Shown: positions 54,401 through 64,000 of the stretch, piece by piece
Position numbering within the stretch: the first letter of the stretch is position 1
Layout of the letters: every line of letters starts with the position of its first letter
The notes under the pieces: model-generated
Database searches by the model: none
What the model saw: the letters and a program-made list of their open reading frames with translations, nothing else
What the model was told of the DNA's origin: nothing
Position numbers and translations under genes: made by a program
DNA from: Pempheris klunzingeri
Lineage: Eukaryota; Chordata; Actinopteri; Acropomatiformes; Pempheridae
Direction: 5' to 3'
Length of the DNA: 64,000 bases
NCBI RefSeq assembly: GCF_042242105.1
Contig: NC_092031.1
Location: 4,548,175-4,612,174 of the forward strand

Positions 54401-55518
54401 GGAATTTTTTTGGTATAAACACACGACAGAGCTGCAGTGCACAGACGCACCATAACTCCCTCCTCACAGAGGGCCAATTTACCAACAAGTACACTTTTGT
54501 GTCCAAACCCCGGAGTTATATTCTTGTTTCTCCTTGCAAAAACACAAACGGTGGAGTTCTGGTCCCACAGAGCACCTGGCAATGCAATAATACTCTGAAA
54601 AGTGTCTCTGTGTGGAGCAAAGCGTGGCTGCAGACGGCGTCAGAGGGGGAATGCCATTCATTTTAAGAATTCACACGTGTTATTTCAGCACCCCAAGGAA
54701 GGTCAGCCAATACTTGAGGCACTTTCTCGAACGCACAAGCTAGAAAAACAGACCACGGACTTTTCTGTGTTGTCACTGGGACGTCTTTACTGAGCCATAA
54801 AGGAAAAACTATTTTGGTATTTAGCATTTTTTCGCCCCTACAAAGTCAGCATCCCATTCATCGTCTATGGCACAGACCTAGATTTCAAGTCCCACATTGG
54901 TGCTACAAGTTGAAGGCTTTTGTTTCAGATTTCCAGCTTTAGGAAAGAGCAGATGGAGCTCTGAGCACTGAACTGTTTAGATGCACATGTCTTTACCTTT
55001 AACACCTTTGATGATTTAAATGAACAAATGTCCTACACACCTTACAGTTAGGATAACAATGCACAGATAAGGATGCAGGCCTCTGTTTGTGGAGATAAAA
55101 GCAGTCACATTTGTGCTGAAGGAGATAAGGAAATTGTTGATTTATGTTGTGGGACTGAAGCTGAAGTCTGAGCAGGAAATGAGTCTGGGGTTATGTCTAA
55201 ACCCACTCAGCCTGCCATGTCTGATGCACACGTCTGATAAAAGGGGACTTTTACATACTGAAAGACTCTGTTTGGGACACTTGGACAAAACAAACACACT
55301 TTATTTCCTCCATGATTTGAGCTACAGACCAACAAACCCCTGCTGCAGCCAGAGGAACCAGCTCAGCCTTCACACACCTGTGCGAAGGGGCGGAAGGAAA
55401 AGTTGGTCTTTCTTTAAAGTGTCCATAACAACGTGGAGGTAAACACGTGTGTTAGTTCTGCTGCTACAACATACAACAACTTATAAGTCAGTAAACCTCA
55501 CATGAAAGCCAAACTCAC

Positions 55519-55800
55519 CATGTGAAGCTGAGCAGGAGTGGACCGTCCGGAGCAGCTGCTCTGTTCTTTAAAGCGTCCGGAGAAAAGTCTGGACGCTCTT
55601 CGTCCTTTTTAAATCGTCTTATCCACAAACTCGTAACTTCACTAAGGTGTCTAGAGACAAAACTGCATGTTCGGTGTTATTTCTGTGTCTCTCCGGCTCC
55701 TCTTCCTGCCGCTGAAGGTGCGTTTGTTGTTGTGCGGAGAGCCGGACGGACGCTGCTCATGTTTAGAGAGCAGAGGTAAGCTAGCGAGAAAGCTAGCGGC
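55519..55800 (-). other. lzts2: Probable CpG-rich first exon and promoter of lzts2
   Basis: The minus strand shows a donor CACATG|GTGAGTTTGG at 55518. Upstream sequence to about 55810 is CpG-rich compared with the AT-rich surroundings (GTCCGGAGCAGC, GCCGGACGGACGC, ATCCGGGTG). No long conserved frame is present, so it would be a non-coding first exon with a TATA-less promoter. Its orientation and the intermediate exon at 39851-39968 link it most simply to lzts2. The true start site is not determined. Confidence 0.5.
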
Positions 55801-56167
55801 TACATCCGGGTGTGGATTTCAAAATAAGATAGCCTACTTATTATTATTTCAAATCTTAAAAATACAAGTATCATACTTTCAGGTTATGATCCTTTGATTT
55901 GTGGACATCCATCATTTATGGCAAACAGTTAAATCTAAAACTCATTTTCCATCTCTTATTACTTAATGAAGGATTAATTGCAGCCCGAGTAGGTGAAAAA
56001 TATTCAGGATTGCAACAATTAGGCCAAAAAAGTGACATAAATATGTACATTTCTTGTGCCCTCTTAGATTTACCCAAGTTGGGCACCATATAATCATTAT
56101 TTTATCAATTTTATCTGATAAAATGTCAGCCTATATGCGTTATCTATTCTAGGCATATGGGCTGACA

Positions 56168-56300
56168 GAAATAAGATAAGATAAGATATTCTTTTATTAA
56201 TCCCATGATGGGGAAATGTACAATGTCACAGCAGACAGGAGGAGATATAAAAGAATATGTACATCTACGGTAGAGGAAGTATGAAAAATAGAAGTAATAT
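56168..56300. mobile_element. Tail-type fish retroelement fragment (GATAAGATA...TTTATTAATCCC)
   Basis: AAGATAAGATAAGATATTCT, then TTTATTAATCCCATGATGGG and GAAATG is a sequence I recognise as a common fish non-LTR or SINE end. A related decayed copy is at 59845-59900. The family name is uncertain. Confidence 0.5.
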
Positions 56301-56827
56301 AGTATATAAGTGGGAAAAGGAAACTCAAAGTTGGGCGAGAGAGCTGCTGTAACAGGCTGCCACTGGTGTGGCACCATCTTGACTGATGTCAATGCATGTG
56401 AAATGGAAAAATCAAACAGTTTTTCCAATCAAAATTATATGGGTCAATGGTAAATATAGCCTTCACCTAACTGACAGTTGATTAGTGATGCCTCGCTAAA
56501 ACAGTCATTACACTGTGAGGTGTTTCTGGCAAACTAGCGTCTCCAAAATGGCCATTAAATTAAATTAACATCTCTATAAAACAACTGGGAGCAGAAACTG
56601 GGAGAATAATCTAAATTTCACAGGCTATGGGAAGATTCATAAAGAGAATTAATAATGAAACATACAATGGGACATATAAGGATGTAAATTTGCCTTCAAG
56701 CCACAGTTAAAGTAGTATTAGCCTACTGTATATACACGGGAATGAAATTGTACGCTTTTATTTTGAATGCAAATTAACGCGCATCCGGTACTTTCCTGTC
56801 TCGTTTTTGAGCTTGACACACTTGGAC

Positions 56828-56828
<1 letters not shown>

Positions 56829-56911
<83 letters not shown>

Positions 56912-56917
56912 CTCTCT
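56829..56917. repeat. Compound (CT)n(CA)n(CT)n microsatellite
   Basis: About 19 CT units, then about 22 CA units, then four to five CT units. Spurious minus-strand ORF codons (Arg-Glu and Cys-Val) arise from it. Confidence 0.97.
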
Positions 56918-57599
56918 ACTAAAACAAGTAGAGGCACTTTTGCTCATAATCTCTCCTAAAGCCAAAAAACACTCTCTGGGCCCCGTAGGATCTATTATGA
57001 TTAAATATGAAAATAGCAGATATAAAAAACACTAAACAAATGTCTATCAAACGATTAATTTAATACAATATTTCCTATGAATACCTTAGGGACAGGTGCC
57101 TAACATAAAAACACAGCAAATTTAAGTCAAAATTAGGACCCCTTAGGTATATTATAACATTTAATCTGTGTCCAATAATGTCGAGATAAACAGACTGATT
57201 AAGTGTGGTTGAGTTGTAAAGGGATTACGGTACAGTACAATGGTTTGTCGTGAAGATAAAGTACCCTAGATCCCTGTTCCTGTTCCAGCACAACCGGTTC
57301 TTTGCTCTGTATTCTAAATATGTAGAACGAGGTCATACCTGACTAACCTCAACCCTCTCAGGCAAGCCTTTCTGCTCCAGAGGAGTAAAACAAGGCTATT
57401 CATAGTCCCACAGAGAGTTTTTTTTAATATCTGTGGTGCTGAATGTCACCACGTTTTTCACATATGCCAGAAAATGAGATAAGAAGCATAGTAATGATTA
57501 AAATTCCCTGTTTGCTTGTCAATTTTAGCCCTGACCTCTGACTGACCCTCTGGTTCCACATGCCATGAGGCCACATACTTCTTGTGCATACTTATTATT

Positions 57600-58330
57600 G
57601 CTCCTGTGTGTTTGCATAGGTCGGCTCATTCACTTCGTGTGTATGTGGCACATATCTTAAGTTTTCCTTCATTTGCAAAGAGCTCAACTCCATTTGCAGT
57701 GAAATTCAATTTACCGAACTGGGCGGCTCCGTGACGCTGGTGAGGCTCCAGCAATCAGGCCTGGTGGGAATGGAGGAAAATTATCCCGCACTTATCCGGC
57801 CACTAGAGAATTTGAGAAGAGTTGTTACAGTAATTGATAATTGTGTGTGGGATGAATGCAGCGTGTCTGCTGATAATGACCCCCAAATTCAAAACTCTGA
57901 GTCTGCTCTTCGCCACTCGAGCGTGGGGACATTGTGTTCCCGCCGCTCTCTGCTCCTGGCTGGGCCGGAGTGTGCATGCCCAAGATGCCTATCATGCCAT
58001 GCGCAATTATGTTGTGTTGTCTGATAATGACCTCCCCTCCGCGTCCTCTGTGAGTTCATTTTATTCATAAACATGCCGGATGGAGATAATTGGTGAAAAG
58101 TAATTGGTCGATGACGCTGCAATTCATTTCACTCAGAAATGGCCCCTTGTAGATCTCCACCATTTGAGAGTCCACTTCCTGAATGTGAAACTGCAGTACT
58201 GTCCATTACGACACATTATGCAACTGCAGAGGAAGCTGGGAAAATATACTTTCCAGGAAGTCCTTCCAGGTGCACTATTATGGGATTCATGCACTTACTT
58301 GATATTCCCATTTGAGCACTTACATGATGT
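57600..58330. promoter_or_regulatory. Candidate conserved non-coding block
   Basis: Non-repetitive and more balanced in base composition than its flanks, with no splice-bounded ORF. It contains homeodomain-like words (TAATTGATAATTG near 57831, GATAATTGG and GTAATTGG near 58085-58107). Lzts2 lies in a region known for developmental genes in vertebrates, so this may be an enhancer. Conservation cannot be judged from one genome. Confidence 0.25.
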
Positions 58331-59394
58331 ACAATATTTTCACACCGAGTTCCCTTCATTTGCGTGATTGCAGACGTTTCTTTTCTTGAGTTAGTTTTCT
58401 TGAGCTCTACTCTCAGCATCTTAAGTTTATGTGTTCATAAAGACAATTAAACCGACAAAAATCTGGTTATCAGTGAGATAAAAATAGTAAATGGACTGTA
58501 TATGTGGAGCAGATTTCTAGTGGGTTTTGATCACTCAAAGTACTTTAACATCCGCTCTCCCACTCATAGGAGGGGCTACCAACCTAACCGACCAACAACT
58601 CACCCACCAAGAGGCATTTGTGGGTTCAGTATCTTGCCCAAAGCTACATTGACATGCAGACTGGAGGAGCCCGAAATCAAGTGGACACAGCCAGCGCTAA
58701 AAAAAACAACAAACAATAGAAGTAAGTCCGATGCACTCAAATGCACAATCCCCAGCAGTAAGCCCAATAGGATCTAAGTGACAGCAATGCCCAACAACAA
58801 GGAGGAAAAGAGCTCAACTAAAGCAAATTGCCTGAATGTCATATGAGGGGAAGAGGGGGGAATGTCCTGGTGACACCTGAACCCAAACACACTGCCTGTG
58901 TTACCTTGATCTGCTGCTCTCATAGTGTTGGGAGCTCAGAAGGGGAACAAACAGAACCAACTATGACGTGCTTTGTGCTCTCTGACCTGCCTCCAAACAC
59001 TGTGACTCACATGAAAAGGTTGTTACAATGTGAACCCTGGCGGATAATCACCACAAGCCGGAGAAAAGGTATTTATTGACTCAAAAACAGACATTTTCAT
59101 GTGGTTGAGTGACAGAATTAACAATGTATGCCATACATGCAGTTTAAAGGATCGTTCAGGTTTATTATAAACACAGCAACAGTTTAGCCAGATTAACTAA
59201 ACCTCTTTGTGTAGAAAGCAAGCACAGCCAAGCTGTAATAATCCCTTGTTGCACAGGAAAACTGTGTGCACAACTACAGTATTTAAAATGTTGAATCTAT
59301 GACAGACTTTCAATTTATTACCAAAAACAGAGCTGATAAAGGAGAGTAACAGTGCATGTTTAGCTCAAAATAGATGAAGTCTGTCACCCTAAAC

Positions 59395-59460
59395 ACGGCC
59401 GATCTTGGAAGTTAAGCAGGGTCGGGCCTGGTTCGTACTTCGTACGTTCGTACTTGGATG
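59395..59460 (+). pseudogene. 5S rRNA-derived fragment
   Basis: ACGGCCGATCTTGGAAGTTA, then AGCAGGGTCGGGCCTGG and TTCGTACTT, ending GTACTTGGATG, closely follows the internal control region of vertebrate 5S rRNA (GATCTCGGAAGCTAAGCAGG and onward). The 5' and 3' ends are missing, and a short CGTACGTT insertion duplicates the GTACTT step. It is a truncated pseudogene or a 5S-headed SINE remnant. Confidence 0.85.
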
Positions 59461-59844
59461 TGAAAAAAAGTCCTCCACACCTGATGCTGCTCCTGTTCAC
59501 AGGCTTGAAATGAGCATCTGGCATCTGCACTGTTATTTCTTTGCTTACTTTGAGAACAGATGGGTCTGAAATTATCATCTGAGTGTTGTCTGATGTGTCA
59601 TTTGAATGCATCAGCAAAGCGAACAAACAATTCTGAACCTTTGTAATCTAGCATGAAGGATAAAATTGTTGTCCTTAGAAGTTTTGTTTTGCTTGAAAAT
59701 GTAAGAGCTCAGTCAGAAAAACGGCACAGCCTGGAAGAGAGCCCAGAAAATGTATATGTAAGATATTATAGGTGACTTAATGACAATTTCAATGGACAGC
59801 AACTGTAAACAGTATTTACATGCAAGCTGCAGAGTCGCTGTCGT

Positions 59845-59900
59845 ATGTAAGATAAGAGAGACTTGATTTATCCCACACTGGGGAAATTCACTTGTTCACT
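59845..59900. mobile_element. Second copy of the GATAAGA...TTTATCCC retroelement end
   Basis: GTAAGATAAGAGAGACTTGA, then TTTATCCCACACTGGGGAAA. It shares order and words with 56168-56300. Confidence 0.45.
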
Positions 59901-60109
59901 TGATAAGTCACAAGAATCAAAAAGTTTGTTCATACATTTCTCCTAATCAAGGCCAGTTTCATGCGTGTTGTAATAACAAAGCAAACTGTAAGTACACAAG
60001 CTTCTTGTCTTCTCTAATCTCTGTGAAGTATTTCAGCAGGTTCTGGTAAAATAGCTTCAAGTTTATAGTCAGAACATGTCACTTGATATGAATATCAACA
60101 TTTTTGGCG

Positions 60110-60960
60110 CAGCTCCATGTTGGCTCAGTGTGTTTATTTTCTGCAGGAATTCAGCTCCTTTTGTCGTTATTGGCTGGAGCCGCGAGGTGCCAAAGACTCC
60201 CTCAGCCATCTAATCTGGGTATCGGTGTGCCAAGGGAATTGCTTTGTCATTTACTGAACGGTGCACTCACTTTGATTCCCATTATCAAACGTTGTCCTTT
60301 TGTAATTGAGGAGCTTAATTAAAATATGCAATCACTTCATGAGAGTATGAGAGGAATATTTAATAGATCACCAAACGCTCTTTCCATCTGTATTTTGTGC
60401 ACATTACCAAAACTGACAGAAATGGTCTAGAAACTGTGACACTGAGCATTCATAAGTGATGTGCTTTGCTTTATTTTAGAAGTGTCTCAATGGAGGATAC
60501 TGCACTGTCAGATAATCGGCTTAAGTGACCATGCTTATGCCGATAATGCTTCAATTAACTGCTGCACTGGGCGATCACTGGCTCTGGTTTTCTGCACTCA
60601 GACTTTCATGAAGCAGACGGTCAGTGTGTGCACACAGTCTGAGAAGATTAGGCAGAGAGAGGCCTCCTTTGACGGTGGCCATGCAGACGGCTAATTTGAG
60701 ATTGAATGGGCTGGCTGGGCGAAGCAGTCTCCATGTCCCTTCCTCTGTCTTTCTCGCTCTCAGAGTGAATTAAAAGAAAGTCTGGTGTGAGGTGCTAGAG
60801 CCCTGCCAGGAGCCTCGCTTATCCCCAGTGTAATTCTGACCACTTGCTTGAGAGGAAAGAGGCCCTCTTCTCATTAAAAGCAGTGATGGCTGTTCCTCAA
60901 AGCCTCATTTAAAAGTTTCCTCAACTATTCCCTCCACCTCAGACTCCACTTTCCTGACCA
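60110..60960. promoter_or_regulatory. Candidate conserved non-coding blocks
   Basis: Two non-repetitive stretches, about 60110-60325 and 60480-60960, carry words such as TTGTAATTGAGGAGCTTAAT, TAA, CGGCTAATTTGAGATTG and CTTCTCATTAAAAGC, with no coding signature. They look like typical vertebrate regulatory DNA, but this is impression only. Confidence 0.22.
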
Positions 60961-61769
60961 CAAACCCATCACTCCTCCCACTGTAATTACGCTCTTATTG
61001 TCACCCCACCTGCCCCTTCATTTACCCTCTATACTTTTTTCCAGCGTCCAGAAAAGCCAGAACTGCAGGGTAAGATGGTACACGCTCTCCAGTCCCCTCA
61101 GGGTTCTTGAACAGCCTCCACACCCCTGGTGCCAGGGCAGATTAAGCCCCTCAGCGGTCTCTTTGGACAGATCTCGGTGTTACATAAGCCCTGGGCACGC
61201 TGGTGTCTCTCAAAAGCTTTCCTTGTCATGTTCAAAAGGCAGAACACGGCCAGTCGAGCACACTGGGACGGCAGGTGTTTACAGTACAGCTCTGTTACTG
61301 GGGGTGGATGGTCAGTTAAAGGCCGCTTGCTAATGCTACATGACACATCAGCATTTGAGACATGAGCACACGGTGTCCTCAGAGGGCCTAGAATGGCTAA
61401 GGAGGTTCAGGAGGGCCACATTAACAAGAAAAGCAACAGGATATGCAAGGACGGTGGAACCAGTGTGAGATTGACGGCAGCTCAATATGAGCACACTCAA
61501 CAAAGCAATGCATGCTGGGTGACCTTTAGCTGTTTGCAGGTGAACCGCTCTGCCTGCCGTCCACAGAGAGGTTAAGCCCTGCAGGTATTCTCAGAGAGGT
61601 CCAGCTCACGTCCAGTACACTCAGCCGCACTTTTCTGTGATTGGCAAAGGTCTTTACAGTTCAAAGCTACTAAATTCACTTTGAGTCACACATGTAATAA
61701 GGTGGCACTTAGTTCAGGAACAGAAACAAATAAGAAAGTAGTTTTAATCAAGTATTGACTATGTTTAAC

Positions 61770-62050
61770 GTTGTACCCACATTGTGTCCACCTGATCAAT
61801 GTCAGTCCAATATTCACTCTCTTTTTTGGTCTCCACCAGCTCCTGATTGAAATATCTGGTTCTTTAGCTGCTAAATGTTCCACTATGTTCACCAACTAGT
61901 GTCTACTAACTTTGTCTCTCTGACATTTAGTGGTGGACAGCTAGCATGCAGTGGGATTTTAAAGCTTTTACACTGAAAATGTTGGTTCCAAAAATGGCCC
62001 TGTGAGCGCAGTGGGAGCGAACCAAAACAGTAAAGTTGTGAGTAACAAGA
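61770..62050. repeat. Dispersed repeat with AAATATCTGGTT...GTTCACCAA words, copy 2
   Basis: CCAATATTCACTCTCTTTTT, GAAATATCTGGTTCTTTAGC, TGCTAAATGTTCCACTATGT, GTGGTGGACAGCTAGC and GCGAACCAAAACAGTAAAGT. It is a common fish repeat type. Fragments of the same family lie at 37735-37830 and 62975-63030. Confidence 0.6.
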
Positions 62051-63466
62051 TGAGGAGCTGCAGAGCTAGATGGGTTTGTCACTACAAGCAACAATTAGTC
62101 ATGTGATCCATTATTAGTAATATTTTTTTGTAAACTTTCCACAGACAGGAGTAAAAGAGTGCATTTGTCTGGGACTATTTTCAGCCGCAGATTAATTGGC
62201 ACACTAGTATTTATGGCTGCATGACAGGGTATGTGGACAAGACTCAATATAAACTTCAGAATAAAGAAGGAGCATGTCATTCATTTATGTGTTTAATCAT
62301 TTCTTGCTTGACAACAATGCAATGCAGCTCTACAGCACAGAGGAATAAGATATATCAGGTTTTGGCTACACAGTTTGGGTATTTTCATGGTATATGTTGC
62401 CAATAAGAGAAATTAGAATAACATTAGCCTGTAAGATTCACATAATGAGCTGAAACATGAGCCTTCTCCTGGTTTGGAAATACAGAGGGGAGGATGTGGA
62501 CGTGGTTATTAATATACACAGTGGCAGGCATACTGTAGGGTAATGTGGGTCAAACATGCAGAGTGCACGTGAGTAAGTGAAGCAGAGTAAACCTCCCTTC
62601 ATGTCCTGACATTAAGGGGATGGTGGGGCATCTTGAATCAGTCTGAAACGGCCTCTGGTCTATCCGCAAGCGATGTGTGTCCTCAGCATGCACTGGCTGC
62701 AAATATACAGAGAAACAAGGCATGCACTTCATGTTGCTATATCGATATCTAATATATATCTTGCTGTATCTAATATAAAAACTATGCAATGATCCTGGTA
62801 GAAATATCCCAGTTTCCCACTTTGAAGGATAAGAAATGTTACCGTGGTTCCATCAAAAAAAGAGAGTGTGATGTGACAGACACAGTGTACTGATGAACTT
62901 GCTCCACATACTCACTGTACCCCTCCATGCACTCAATGTTCTCCCAGCCTGTTCTGTCACACTTTCTATTTTAATGTCAGTCTGGGTCAAGCAATATTCT
63001 CACTCTCTTTTTAAGCTGCTAAATTTGGGATTTAATCAAACAGAAATCAAAGAAAACTACCAGAATGTTTAGATGAGTCTCAAAATGCAGTTAAAACTCA
63101 ATGAGTTACAGTGAAGACTGACGCCTGGCACTATTTTAACTGATGTTAACTGATGATGACTCAACTGGTTCACCAAGCATGTTCCAACAAAGCCAAAGCA
63201 CTTAACAATTCGACTGAGCAACTTTACGACTTGTCACCCATGTTTGGCTTACATGTTCATTCTTGACATTGGGCACAACAGATGGCATATCAATATCACA
63301 TGTGTTTATCACATAATCAAAGATACACGCTGTACCAATGAAGAGGACAACCGGTTTGTATCCTTTAGATATCTCCTGTCTCTCTCCACTGTGCCATATT
63401 GTGTTGTTCATTAAAGGCAGAACTTCTTTATAAAGAATTAATGTTTTGTTGCATCAAAGAGTGAAA

Positions 63467-63469
<3 letters not shown>

Positions 63470-63512
<43 letters not shown>
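63470..63512. repeat. (CA)n microsatellite
   Basis: About 21 CA units in the right-hand intergenic region. Confidence 0.97.
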
Positions 63513-63514
<2 letters not shown>

Positions 63515-63574
63515 ACTGTAAGCCATGAAAAGTGCATGCATATACATACTTTAAAAGGAAAGCATGCTATTTGC

Positions 63575-63800
63575 TCTCTTGTTGAGAGTGAGATGAGAAG
63601 ATGAATACCACTCTCTCATCTGTAAGCTAAATATGAAGCTACAGCCAGTTGCCAGTCTTTAAGCTAAGCTAAGCTAACTGGTTGCTGGCTGCAGACATGA
63701 GAGTGACATGGACCTCCTCCTGTAGCTCAGCAAGAAAGCAAAAAAAAAAGTGCATTTCCCAAAATGTCAATTGTCAAAACTATTCTTTGAAGATTAACCA
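63575..63800. repeat. Dispersed fish repeat with TTAAGCTAAGCTAAGCTAAC core
   Basis: AGTGAGATGAGAAGATGAAT, CCAGTCTTTAAGCTAAGCTA and CTCAGCAAGAAAGC, then CATTTCCCAAAATGTCAA. I recognise this order from a widespread fish repeat, probably a non-autonomous DNA transposon. There is no coding content. Confidence 0.55.
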
Positions 63801-64000
63801 AGAATAAAGATGGTTTTAATGTAGCTTGAGTGCTGCTGGTTTCCTCCAAATTCCTGTAAAGCTACTAAAAAGTAAAAATAGAACGCTATACTCTGAATAT
63901 GGTCCCATCTTGGACACTGTGTAAAGTATCTTTGAAGGGTAAAAGCCCCCAGCTGATTAACTCTGATTGAAGGTCCTGAAATTACCTCCAGACTTGGTCA

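Larger units (their letters stand above)
55811..64000. other. Gene-free right end of window
   Basis: Apart from the repeats, the 5S fragment and candidate regulatory blocks listed separately, I find no splice-bounded exon or recognisable protein. Short ORFs here have no domain signature. Confidence 0.5.

Overview
This is a vertebrate genomic window, most likely from a ray-finned (teleost, probably percomorph) fish. The evidence is multi-exon genes with GT-AG introns, long (CA)n, (TG)n and (CT)n microsatellites, interspersed repeats of fish type, and protein sequences that match teleost families. There are no prokaryotic operons, CRISPR arrays or viral genes.

Layout. (1) 1-1.9 kb holds the last two coding exons of a B-cell receptor signalling chain (cd79b-like) with a clear ITAM. 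(2) 2.1-3.2 kb, minus strand, is a complete five-exon type I interferon gene of the two-cysteine group. It has a TATA box and an adjacent ISRE-like site, and a denser IRF plus NF-kB-like cluster lies about 0.7 kb further upstream. The cd79b-interferon neighbourhood is typical of teleosts, where type I interferons sit beside cd79b and growth hormone. (3) 7.0-8.9 kb is a peroxiredoxin-like 2A / selenoprotein U gene. An in-frame TGA replaces the first Cys of the CxxC redox motif, and a well-formed SECIS element lies in the 3' UTR. (4) 12.0-19.7 kb is pdzd7, with 16 coding exons (875 aa) and a PDZ-PDZ-HHD-PDZ layout. (5) 23.65-28.57 kb, minus strand, is lzts2, with five coding exons (691 aa). It is convergent with pdzd7. 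Upstream non-coding exons probably extend it to a CpG-rich first exon near 55.5-55.8 kb. (6) 56-64 kb has no recognisable gene. It contains repeats, a 5S rRNA-derived fragment and non-repetitive blocks that look like possible conserved regulatory DNA.

Functionally, cd79b and interferon are immune genes. The prxl2a product is a redox selenoprotein. Pdzd7 is the stereocilia-link scaffold related to whirlin and harmonin, and Lzts2 is a coiled-coil cytoskeletal and beta-catenin regulator. The adjacency of pdzd7 and lzts2 matches the human 10q24 neighbourhood. No wholly new multi-gene system is visible. The best leads are the Sec/SECIS pair, the interferon promoter modules, the microsatellite that forms an interferon splice-acceptor tract, an unidentified 70-codon ORF at 32.7 kb, and a long palindromic repeat family present twice.
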